Assembly (NCBI GenBank): GCA_033182465.1
Contig: CP137319.1
Span: 1,054,001-1,118,000 of the forward strand
Length of the DNA stretch: 64,000 nt
Direction: 5' to 3'
Source: Sanghuangporus weigelae
Lineage: Eukaryota > Basidiomycota > Agaricomycetes > Hymenochaetales > Hymenochaetaceae
Shown here in pieces: positions 29,859 to 39,740 of the stretch (positions are counted from its first letter, which is position 1; each line of letters opens with the position of its first letter). The translations under genes were made by a program, and so were the position numbers. The notes beneath the pieces are model-generated. The model had not been told where the DNA came from. It saw only the letters and a program-made list of their open reading frames with translations, and ran no database searches.

Positions 29859-31196
29859 TGTAGTGCGCCGCACTTGCCTGTACCGGTACGTCGGTACAGG
29901 CCCCTCAGTACTCTGTACAGTATACCATCGTGCGCCGACCGCTACACCTCCGCCGCTCCTTAAGACCCTCTAAACCGCCGCTCTTTGATCCGCGGCTCAA
30001 CCAATACGTCCGCCGCCTCCCGTCCTTCGAAGACTTCCCAAACCGAGTACGCTTGGCCAGCCGCACTTTCTGATACGCGGGCGCCTGGAACGTTGCAGCG
30101 GATGTATCGGCTACTGCGGCGGAAGGATATCGAACCGTATAGCCGATGGAATATTCGTCGGCTCCGGTTGATTGGCTTATCCGACGTCGGGTAGTGGTTT
30201 TACAAGGTCCCAGGTACCACGTTTCATGTTCATACTATGCTGCTTCGTGCGCCGAGTCCGATTGTCGGACGCGGCGGCCACTCGCGTATTCCCCTTTTAG
30301 TATTATTGCCTCCCCTGACGTTTCATATTCGTGTGGTGCGACCACTTAGCGATCCGAGCGCGCCCGATGATGATGCGCCGCGCCAATCACCGCCAGCCCG
30401 ATCAGCGCGCGCCCGTGTCTTGGCAGCTTCGCGGCGCGCCCCGATCTTCGAGTCCGCACCGATTGCGCGCCTGTGACGCGCCGTCACTGTCGCCGCCTCT
30501 GTGACGCTCTTCCCCAGCATTCCCCAGTATATATAGACCTCATGTATGTAGTGTGCAGCAGCAGTAGTTCAGAATAGATCTCAGTGCACTCCTCTCGTCT
30601 CTATTAGCCCTTTTGCTCTCTATCGCCTCCGCCGAAGATCGTGTGCCGACACAAGACGCCACCCCCGTTTAAGGGAATAATAGGGGCACGTGCTCACTCG
30701 CCACTGCGCAAGTGATCGGCAGAGCTATCCCCTGTCGTGGGAAACGACAGCGCCATCGCCCTCTTGACAATCGGCGACACCGTCGCTCTCCTGGTAATCG
30801 GCGACACCGTCGCTCTCCTGGCAATCGGCGATACCGTCGCTCTACCAGTAATCGCCGCCGCTCGCAGGACTCGACAGCGCCGTCGCTCTACTGCTTATTC
30901 GCGACGCCGACATCTTGACTCGTCGGCGGCTCTGTCCCGTACATTATCGGCGGCGTCCCCTTTATACGTGGATCATACCATAGCCCTTACGATTGAGCCC
31001 CCCCACGACTGAGCGCGCATCCCGATCGGCAGCAGTGCTTCCGGGTCAAATTGTCCGCCACGGCACCAAGCTGTCCAGGAGGTCTAGCCACGAGTTGGAT
31101 CCCTTCTTACCTCTCCGATCTTTGACACCGCCGACGCCTCTCTGTGGTCGAACGCCGTCGCCTTCGCCGCTGCTTAAGAGGGTCTGTTAGTCTACA
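29859..31196 (+). repeat. Inner C element, right copy (crossover partner)
   Basis: 1338 bp with TGTAG...CTACA ends, flanked by GCGC at 29855-29858 and 31197-31200. TATATATAGACC lies near 30530. It is in inverted orientation to 9448-10785 and very similar to it. Confidence 0.82.
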
Positions 31197-31961
31197 GCGC
31201 GCTCGTGTCTTGGCAGCTTCGCGGCGCGCCCCGATCTTCGGGTCCGCACCGATTGCGTGCCTGTGACACGCCATCACTGTCGCCGTCTCTGTGACGCTCT
31301 TCCCCAGCATTCCCCAGTATATATAGACCTCATGTATGTAGTGTTCAGAAGCAGTAGTTCAGAATAGATCTCAGTGCACTCCTCTCGTCTCTGTTAGCCC
31401 CTTTTGCTCTCTATCGCCTTCGCCGAAGACCGTGTGCCGACACAAGACGCCGCCCCCGTTTAAGGGAATAACAGGGGCACGTGCTCACTCGCCACTGCGC
31501 AAGTGATTGGTAGAGCTATCCCCCGTCCTGGGAATAGGCAGCGCCATCGCCCTCTTGACAATCGGCGACACCGTCGCTCTCCTGGTAATCGGCGGCACCG
31601 TCGCTCTACTAGTAATCGCCGCCGCTCGCAGGACTCGACAGCGCCGTCGCTCTACTACTTATTCGCGACGCCGACATCTTGACTCGTCGGCGGCTCTGTC
31701 CCGTACATTATCGGCGGCGCCCCCTCTATACGCGGATCATACCATAGCCCTTACGATTGAGCTCTCCCCACGACTGAGCGCGCATCCCGATCGGCAGCAG
31801 TGCTTCCGGGTCAAATTGTCCGCCACGGCACCGAGCTGTCCAGGAGGTTTAGCCACGAGTTGGATCCCTTCTTACCTCTCCGATCTTTGACACCGCCGAC
31901 GCTTCTCTGTGGTCGAACGCCGTCGCCTTTGCCGCTGCTTAAGAGGGTCTGATAGTCTACA
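31197..31961 (+). repeat. C element beta, remaining part
   Basis: It resumes beta after the inner C and ends TCTACA at 31961, followed by GCGG (TSD, partner of CCGC 11338-11341). Reassembled beta is about 1313 bp and has one fewer 27-bp unit. Confidence 0.85.
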
Positions 31962-33409
31962 GCGGGTGCATTACATAGTCCAAAGAACATTACTGTTGGT
32001 TCAAATAGTCCCAGGTTTGTTCTGAAGGCCGCTTTCCACTCATCGCCTTCGCGGATCCGGATGTTGTAATACCCCCAGCGGACGTCGAGCTTGGTAATGT
32101 ACTTAGCATCCTTGACTTTATCGATGAGCTCGTTGATCAAGGGCAAGGGGTACTTATTCTTGACTGTTCCTTCATTAAGCTTTCGATAGTCTTGGATTGC
32201 TCGTAAGCTCCCATCTTCCTTCTTGATAAAGAAGAATGGCGACGCCATCGGAGATTTCGATTGCCTGATTCGTCCTGATGCAAGGTTTTCTTCAATGAAT
32301 GCCTTCATCGCTTCTTGTTCCTTTGGCGATAATGGATATACCTTGCAATCGCTTGGCTTGAAATCCGGTTTCAGGTCTATAGCGTGATCCCACGTCCGCT
32401 GAGCTGGTAACTGCTCGAACGATTCCTCGCTAAAGACATCCGCATATTCCTCTAAGTAAGGTGGCCACTTCGTTGCTTCTTCCATCCTCACATTTCTCAC
32501 GTACCCGTCATCCACCTCTTCTTTTGATAACGAGGACTCACATTTGTCAGGGCAGCGAGTGAAGTTGATCTTGCCGATCTTCCAGTCAATCTCGGGATTA
32601 TGTCTCTGTAACCAATCATGACCAAGGAAGATGTTGCTTGATGCCAGTGACGTCACAGCTAGACGAATCTCCTCTTCGTGCTTCCCAAAAATCATGCGTA
32701 CGACCACATATTCCGTAATTAATCCACCTTCGTTGCTTGTACCGTCTGCATTGAAGACTGGTCTTGGGCGTATATACTTTTGAGTTGGGAAACCGTACCG
32801 CTTAACGAACCCTTCGTCGATGCAGGAGCCTGTACACCCTGAGTCAATGAGGGCATGGGCATCAATGAGATTTTCTTCCTCCAAAAGAGGGTTCGAAATG
32901 TCAACCTCATCATCATTTGCTACCTTTGGGTGTACAATGCTGACGAAGGCATCGAGTTCCTTTCCACCGCTTCGTCTGATGAACTGCCCCGAAGTCGCAT
33001 CTTCTATACCCTCGCGCCATACCTCAGCCGCGCGTCTGCCAACAACATCCCACACCGCCTCAGTAACGTTCGTCTGGGCAACAACGTTCTCACGGTAAGG
33101 TTCTTCCGTCACAACCTCATTTTTTATAGTGGTTTGAATCCGCTCATCCACTCTTAACACGTTTGAGTCGCCTCCTTGCGCACTCCTCTTCCCGATGAAT
33201 AAGTTATTATAGACGTCGAAGTCATCGTCGTCTTCTAATTCCTCTGGGTTTACGTCGGACAGGATCTTTCGAAGGTTAAAATCGCCTTGTATTCTTGTGT
33301 CTAGATAATGTACATCGGGGCAATTATATTTTAGCGAACGCGACGAGAAGAGTCCTTTAGCCGTGTGACCAGTCGTTCCGACGTTTACGCCTGGTCGTCC
33401 TGAAAACCC
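31962..33409 (-). pseudogene. Gypsy-A Pol, 5' half: protease and N-terminal RT
   Basis: It reads through a protease motif ([13 protein letters not shown]), an RT palm approach ([43 protein letters not shown]) and stops at FFGLCNAPA, where the C insertion cuts it. The chromovirus sequence continues in frame at 11338 (TFQGFMND). The frame is entered from the zinc-knuckle ORF by a -1 shift at GGGTTTT (33409-33403). The longer computed ORF reaching 31811 reads about 50 codons into the C element, which are not Pol. Confidence 0.92.
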
Positions 33410-33648
33410 TCACCATCGACCATCTCTTCCAGCTCAGCTGGTACTGCTCGCACGTCGACATTATCGAAGTCTGATTCCTTCGCATTGCCGAGTTCTTCGA
33501 GGAGTGCCAGTCTGTCTTCTGGTTCGAAAGCAGCAATGATGGACCTGATTGCCTCACGACCGCGGGGGCAATCCCTTATGAAATGGCCAGTTTGGCCACA
33601 CTTGTAGCATGCGCGTCGAGCTCGCGCTTGGTTCATGGCGACGACCAT
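33385..33648 (-). pseudogene. Gypsy-A Gag nucleocapsid part (CCHC zinc knuckle)
   Basis: An ORF with CYKCGQTGHFIRDC. It is in the -1 frame relative to the upstream Gag ORF, which ends at 33633. No clear slippery heptamer joins these two, so a one-base indel in an originally continuous gag is the simpler reading. Confidence 0.75.
33403..33409 (-). promoter_or_regulatory. Candidate -1 frameshift site, gypsy-A
   Basis: On the minus strand G GGT TTT is in the zinc-knuckle frame, 18 bases before its TAA. Slipping -1 enters the protease/RT frame exactly. Confidence 0.6.
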
Positions 33649-34619
33649 CCGCCGTATGTTACTCCTGTCGCATCTCGTCGATCTGTTTGATGGAAGGGTT
33701 GGGGATTTGGAACGTAGGGTCTTGCGAACTGTTGTGGGAAAGGACGTCGTGGTTGTGGTACGGGAGGTGCCTTCTGCGTTGTCTGAATCGGATTCTGTCG
33801 TCGTTGTTCAGCGAACAAGTCTCTGATCTGTCGTTCCGTTTGATCGACCTTGATCGCCCTTGCTCTCCAGTCTGCGTACTTTATCAGTTCCGGTTCCGTT
33901 CGCATGACGCCTTCAACTACCCTTGGGTTCATGGCCTTCCTGAGACGACTGATTAACCAGCTATCGTGGGCCTCTAGGGTTAGGCCTGCATGTGTCCGGT
34001 AGATGTCGAACTCGTTGAAGAACTTATCAGCGTCATCGTCGCCTTGGTACAGCTCTTCGATCTTTTGAAAGGCCTTGTGATGACAGCTGGGGTCTGCGAA
34101 TGACAGGTCGAGGTGTTTCAAAAAATCTACCCATGACTCCGTGATCTGTAGATTTCCGTCAACCTTGGGTGTTACCTCGAAGTAACTTTCCCTCCATGTC
34201 GCTGCCTTGCCACCCTTTAGGTATGAGAGGGTGAAGATGATCCTGTCGCTGTCGGTCTTGAACTTGGATGGATACGACTGGATGTATAATTGGACTTCTG
34301 TTTTGAAGTCGGGGTAATCCTTTCCTCCGCTGTACTCTCGTGGCTTGGCTGTTCTGATTTTTTCTGACGACTTCGACGTACTTCCGTTTCCAACTCCCTG
34401 CGTTTGGAGTGCGAGGGCAATCACGACACCTAAATCCTTCATCTGCTCTGAGCTTAACGACATCTCCTTCTTTTCTTCCTGTTCGGGTGTCGTACTCCTA
34501 CTGACGATTGGTGGTTCCGGGTCTCTTAGTGTCGTAAACGATATTGAAGGTTGGAGAGGGGGTGCTGGCGTAACAACTTCGGGTTTAGGAGCGATGGGTG
34601 GAGGTGCCCTTGATGTCAA
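33633..34619 (-). CDS. gag: Gypsy-A Gag, matrix/capsid part (328 residues)
   Basis: A proline-rich N-terminus (MTSRAPPPIAPKPEVV) is followed by a retrotransposon Gag domain (YPDFKTEVQLYIQSYPSKF; FTLSYLKGGKAATWRESY; FFNEFDIYRTHAGLTLEA). It ends by frame change just before the zinc knuckle at 33648. It belongs to the split gypsy-A element. Confidence 0.88.
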   Translation of the reverse strand: MTSRAPPPIAPKPEVVTPAPPLQPSISFTTLRDPEPPIVSRSTTPEQEEKKEMSLSSEQMKDLGVVIALALQTQGVGNGSTSKSSEKIRTAKPREYSGGKDYPDFKTEVQLYIQSYPSKFKTDSDRIIFTLSYLKGGKAATWRESYFEVTPKVDGNLQITESWVDFLKHLDLSFADPSCHHKAFQKIEELYQGDDDADKFFNEFDIYRTHAGLTLEAHDSWLISRLRKAMNPRVVEGVMRTEPELIKYADWRARAIKVDQTERQIRDLFAEQRRQNPIQTTQKAPPVPQPRRPFPQQFARPYVPNPQPFHQTDRRDATGVTYGGWSSP

Positions 34620-34869
34620 TGCTTCTGTTGTTGTTGAGCGTGCAGGTTGTGCGAATAACCCAGTGTTTGCTCCGGGGTTTGGTGCCCAAGGAAACTAAGT
34701 CCCTTGTGAATCTTGTGACTTCCAAAACTTCCTTGTCTCATCCCACTCGAGGTTGTAGAGGGTGTTGTGTAGCTTTCCCTGGTAGCAGTGCCCTGTTGCG
34801 CTCCAACGGACTTGTGGGAGAGCGAGTCGTTGCTCGTCAGTTAGATCCACCTTGATAGCGAGGGGGCGG
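34620..34869 (-). other. Gypsy-A leader region between D2 and gag
   Basis: Minus-strand frames here have coding-like stretches (LAIKVDLTDEQRLALPQVRW; LHNTLYNLEWDETRKFW) ending before gag. They were joined to 48947-49139 before element D2 inserted (CCGC TSD at 34866-34869 and 48947-48950). A leader ORF is possible but no AUG-started gene is evident. Confidence 0.4.
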
Positions 34870-35980
34870 TGTCGGTCGGCGGTGTCGTATCTGAAGGTGC
34901 TACAGATGTCCGTCCTACTAAGGGTGCTGAATATATGAAGGGACCTCCAAAAATAGGATGCCGACGCTATCAGACTCTCAAAGACCTACTACCCGGCAGG
35001 TGCCAGGAACCGTCGGAGACGTAATGGATGGGTCTAGGGATGCCACTGGATAAAGGGAATAGGATAACAGGACCGCCGCTTGAGAGGGGGGATCACAGGG
35101 GGCTGCCGACGTGGTATAAACTCGGCCACAGGAAGGTATGAAGTGTATAAGATGAATATAAAGGATAAAATGGAGTGAGTGGCTGGAGAAGGCGCCGCTG
35201 GGTCGTCTGATAGGATGCCTGGGTCGTCGGATGGCCGCCGACGTCGAATAGAGGGGTGCCGGACTGAGGGGGAGGCCGCAGGAATCCGCCGCAGTAGCGT
35301 AAACGCGATAGATGAAAGGAAAAGACCGTATAAGATCAATATATGGGATAAACTGGAGTAAAAGGCTGGAAAGGATGCAGAAGGGGAGTCTGATGAGATG
35401 CCTGGGTCGTCAGATGGCCGCCGACGTCGAATAGAGGGGCGCCGGATCACTGAACGTCAGAGCGGCAGAGGCGTACCGGAGGCGGCGAAGGCAAGTAGAA
35501 TGTGGAGTCAAACAAGAGGAGATGTCAAGGATAGTATATAGTCAAGGGGGAGGCTCAGTACATGAGGGGAGACTCAGAGTGAGGGATATTTCGAACTCTG
35601 GCGCTCGGTCTGGTACATGCTCTTGGAACCCTCGCTAGGCTTGGAATCCTTTTGTCTACAAGCTAGTATAAGCTCTATATATACTCTACTGCTGTCGCCG
35701 ACACATCCTACTGTCTGACAACATCTCCTGAGTCATCTGGGTCGCCAAGGGCCGCTGCCGGAGCGCCCAGGTGAAATCTGAGAGCGGCAACGTGAGGGGG
35801 GCGTCCAATAGCATGGAATATCGAGTATCTGCAATAATACGGGCGCCAGCGGAGTTGGGCTTGGCGGCGTGAGTCGGTGGCTTGGCACACCGATGTACCA
35901 CATGCCTACCTTCCATACATGGTCTAATGGGGGCCGCCGCATTGGGGGGAAGTCAGGAAACATCGGAACCGATGATCGGA
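34870..35980 (-). repeat. LTR-like element D, copy 2 (terminal part)
   Basis: This is the end of D2 in gypsy-A, with 4-bp TSD GCGG/CCGC at 34866-34869. It is cut at TCGGA (35976-35980) by gypsy-B copy 2 and continues at 48288. Reassembled D2 is about 1765 bp. Confidence 0.8.
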
Positions 35981-37492
35981 TGTTAGGGAGTAGGCCCGGG
36001 GTTACACCGGTTCAATCCTTTTGCCTAAGCAGCGGTGTGTTGTGCAGAGGTGATCTTATCTACCCACGTCTGGCTGTACCACGCGGTCCCTTACTAGCCT
36101 TCCTAGTCGCGGTCCGAGTTATGGATGTTTTCAGATACGAGGTAATAGTAAAGCAGATTGGGATTTCCAAGAGGCGTGATAGTACAAAGCACACAGTAAT
36201 AGCTCGCGGTAGGGCAAGCTTTACACCAGTGTGTTAAGAGGATCGAAAGATGGGGAAATGAGGGCCTAATCCTACAACTATTTATGCTCCCAGATATTCC
36301 ATTTTCCGTCCTATTTCTTACTCATCCTGTCTCCACTTTACTCCACTTTCCTCCACCATTACATCTGTTCCTTTGTCATCCTGCTGCGCTTCGCTCCACT
36401 TTGCTCCAATCTTTGTAAGGTCGTCTCCACTATGACAGAATTCTTTGGAGTTGCTGACTGAGACAATAGAGGTGGTGCTCCGATATGGAATGCTCCACTG
36501 TCAGTACTCCATAACGATGTCATTGCCGTCATTGAGTGGCATCTTTGCTCTTGGAGCGATGTAGGCTGCTCGGTATGTGATTCTTCGGAATTCATCTCGA
36601 GGTCCAGCGAGGGTAAGCATAACTCGCACGTCAGTGTTAAGGTGTCGGGTCGGTGTAGAGTATGGTCCAAGGCATATCATGAACTGCATAAGCTCTGCTG
36701 GTGGGTTCTGCTGGGTTCTGGTGACTAGCCATGCTTTGCCTTCGTATCGTATATCTCGAATGTAGCGCCATATCCTTCGTTGTATAAGGAGTTGTAATTG
36801 CTTGGTTTCCAGGTTCGCATCTCTCGGTAAATAAAGGTTTGCCTGTATCGTAGATGCTGGACATGGTGTGTGCAACTCCGGTCTATACCATCCAATCATT
36901 CTCCAAGTTATCGGGTTCGCAGTTCGAGGGGTCCGAGTTGTGATCGTGAGTTCCTCTCGTTTCTTGGGTACTATTGGGCTTGGTGGATTGGAATGCATTG
37001 TATCCTGAAGGTGTCGCTCGGTTTCGATGTGACAGTCACGCGTACCAACCGTTGCCGTGCATACTAAGTAGTATACTTCATAAAGGACCATGTAAACTCG
37101 TGCACAGACTTGACAGTGCTGAAATGCCAGTGAGGTCTCCATAAACCTTATTAGCCTTTAGCCTTTTAGCGTTTAGGCTTTAGTAGTTGTGCTTCTGGAC
37201 TTCTAAGAAGTTCGATCGCTTCTTTTGATCGAGGTCGCTCTGGTTGCTTGGTCGGCGGCGTTAGAGTGGTAGTCCGCGGTAATAGGCGGTCGGCGGTGTT
37301 AGCTGTTAGCGGGATTACGTATCCGCTTCGGTGCTTCTAGCGCTCGGGTGGTAACGGGTTACTGTTGCCTAGGCCGCTCGATTGCTTGGGCCTTTGATAG
37401 CTGGCTTGGTTACCGGTCGCGTTTGGAAAGCTGATCGTGTAGATCTGTTGATCGCGTTGATCCTGATGCGAGATTTTGAGCGGATCCTTTCA
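35981..37492 (-). repeat. Gypsy-B copy 2, 3' LTR
   Basis: 1512 bp, TGTTAGGGAG...CCTTTCA on the plus strand. It is bordered on the inside by the PPT. Confidence 0.95.
36501..37142 (-). CDS. U3-encoded 213-residue protein, 3' LTR of copy 2
   Basis: Protein identical to the copy 1 LTR ORFs (see 15431-16072). Confidence 0.65.
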   Translation of the reverse strand: METSLAFQHCQVCARVYMVLYEVYYLVCTATVGTRDCHIETERHLQDTMHSNPPSPIVPKKREELTITTRTPRTANPITWRMIGWYRPELHTPCPASTIQANLYLPRDANLETKQLQLLIQRRIWRYIRDIRYEGKAWLVTRTQQNPPAELMQFMICLGPYSTPTRHLNTDVRVMLTLAGPRDEFRRITYRAAYIAPRAKMPLNDGNDIVMEY

Positions 37493-37507
37493 CTACACCC
37501 CCCCTAA
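37493..37507 (-). promoter_or_regulatory. Gypsy-B copy 2 polypurine tract
   Basis: Complement of CTACACCCCCCCTAA, next to the 3' LTR. Confidence 0.8.
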
Positions 37508-37616
37508 GATGAACTTTCGGAGAAATGTTCATCCTAATCCGTGAGAAAGCTCGGATAAAGGGTCGCCTAGTGATGGTTGATTTTTGCTATCAAACCATCA
37601 TCATCTCTGCTCCAAA

Positions 37617-37932
37617 ATGTCGAAAGTCGCCGCTGCTGTTACTGTTTTTGTCGTTATTGTCGCGATTTTCGGCATAAATCATTGGATTTTGGAGCGTAAG
37701 AGGCGTGCTCAGGTAAGTGATGCATGCTCTGTGCCGTTTCGAGTTGTTAATCATCCTCTAGGAGGCTGACTTCGAAATGCAATCGTTCCAGCGCGATGTT
37801 ACTACTGTCGCGCTTCGAGTTCACCTTGCGCTCGGTTATGACGTTGAGGATATCGATCCAGTCGTCGAAAATGCAGGTATTGCTTCGCAGGAACGTCGTG
37901 AAAAGGGTGTCTGGGAAGACATTGACTTGTAA
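37617..37932 (+). CDS. Antisense spliced membrane-protein gene, gypsy-B copy 2
   Basis: Exons 37617-37712 and 37762-37932, with a 49-nt GTAAGT...CTAG intron, encode the same 88 residues as 25436-25751. The ATG lies only 125 bp from the 3' LTR edge, so antisense promoter activity in the LTR or this spacer would be needed. Confidence 0.6.
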
Positions 37933-38488
37933 AGGGTGGTGGGAAGGGATATGAATATGAAATGTGCATCATGTAAAGAATATGACGCAATTGAAAGTGA
38001 TAAGAAAGAAATTATAAAGTCATTAAAATCATTAAGTCGTTAATGAATAAGTTTTATACCAATTTGGGAGTGAAGTTCCAGGTGTTTACCTACGGCTCTT
38101 CAACCCCCAAATGGAGTTTTTCGAAGAAAGAGTGTAATTGGAGTGCCTTTCAGCGTGAAGGCACATCCTAGCATAATGCAAGGGAGTGACTTCACGTAAA
38201 CTTTTGGCTTCTCCGTTGCATAGAGGATAATAAAAGGTAGGCATAATCTGCTAATTCGGAGCCGGCACAATAAAACAATATACAAAATGTCTAGGCCCTT
38301 GTAGGTTCTTTGACACTTCTGCATAGTGCTTCATTTGTGCTGGTTGGCCGAATAAGCGTGAAATAAAGAGGTGCATAAAGCATAATTTGGTCGGATGTGA
38401 CCATAAATATCATAAGGTAAGAATGAAATGCATAATTGACCATGTCGGGTCACGATATGGGAAAGGGGTTGCATAAAAGAAGAGTTGT

Positions 38489-39565
38489 TTACAAATCTTC
38501 GGATTCTTCAGCCTCAGGTGTAGTCTGGGCCGAGTTCGCTGGGGTATATAGTTCCCTGCTTTCACCTTCTTCACTTGACTCTGTATCGTCGGAGTGTATG
38601 TACATGTCCTCCTGTTCCGACATAGTAAGCATCTCGTCCGGCTGGTAGAGTTCGTTCGGGTACTGGTAGACTGAGATCATCAGATCTTCCAGCAAGGGGT
38701 GTCGTGTAGCCTGTAGTTTTTCTCTGGCTTCTTCCTCTCGGTTGTTGAGTTCCATAAGGTAATGAGGGTCGTAGTTAACCTCTTTGCCTTCGACTACGTG
38801 GTGCTCGATGTTGTCGAGTGGTACCTCGTCCGTAGTAGAGTTCCTTGCTTCAATAACCGTTCGGTATCTCGTTCCTTCGTAATACTTCGTCATGTTGAGT
38901 ACCGTCATGAACTGCATGGTGTGGGATGCATAGAAGCCCGTCTGGTCGGCTATGTATATAATGTACTTCATCGCATCGATGCTCATCGGATGATAGTGAC
39001 TCCATCGCATCATTCGGTTAAGAATTGCGGTAGTCATGTCTCGTCGGTAGGCGCAAATTTGAATTGCCGAATGATAGATGCCCATGATGTTCTTGTATGT
39101 CGTTTCGTGCCTAAAGTCGATCTTGCCTCGATGTAATGCTTGTGTTTCGAGTTCGATCGCGTAGGTTAGAAATGCATCATCATTGAGTCGGCGTAATGCT
39201 GCGTCTCGAGGGTTACTGAGTTTGAATAACCACTCGTCTGAGTGATTCGCCATCATAAGATGGGGTATTTCGTCTCGGTTGTGGTGGACTGCGTTCCACT
39301 TGTCAAATAGATCGTCGAAGTACTTTCCTGGGCATAGGGGTACGATTTCGTCTTCGTAGTTCTCTTCGTTGAATCGGTTGCACAGCTGTGGCCATTGATA
39401 ACGTTCGGTCGGTGGCCTAAGTGTAAATGTCCATTCTGGTGCATCTTCTGGTTGACAGAATGCATGTAGCTCGTCGAAAATAGGCATAGCTGAGTAGTGG
39501 TTCGTCTGCAGTGAAGTAGAGCTGTTGAGATTCGAGTTGTTGTTCCTTAGCTCGAAGTTCTCCAT
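38489..39565 (-). CDS. Gypsy-B ORF4, copy 2
   Basis: Identical 358-residue protein to 23803-24879; unknown function. Confidence 0.7.
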   Translation of the reverse strand: MENFELRNNNSNLNSSTSLQTNHYSAMPIFDELHAFCQPEDAPEWTFTLRPPTERYQWPQLCNRFNEENYEDEIVPLCPGKYFDDLFDKWNAVHHNRDEIPHLMMANHSDEWLFKLSNPRDAALRRLNDDAFLTYAIELETQALHRGKIDFRHETTYKNIMGIYHSAIQICAYRRDMTTAILNRMMRWSHYHPMSIDAMKYIIYIADQTGFYASHTMQFMTVLNMTKYYEGTRYRTVIEARNSTTDEVPLDNIEHHVVEGKEVNYDPHYLMELNNREEEAREKLQATRHPLLEDLMISVYQYPNELYQPDEMLTMSEQEDMYIHSDDTESSEEGESRELYTPANSAQTTPEAEESEDL

Positions 39566-39740
39566 GTTTTATACCATCTTGTTGGTATGTCGGCGGTGTC
39601 TTGCCTAATTCTTCTATCTCTGCTCTCGCTTTGGTGTGCCACATTGATGTCATCGCTTGGTAAGGTCATTGGGGACCTTACTCATCATCTCTATTGTGGA
39701 TCCATAAGCGGCTCCATCGGGTGGAGTGCATGTGATGCAA

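Noticed and set aside
31811-31961. C-terminal extension of gypsy-A protease/RT ORF
   Set aside because: These codons lie in the inserted C element, not in Pol; the true continuation is at 11338.
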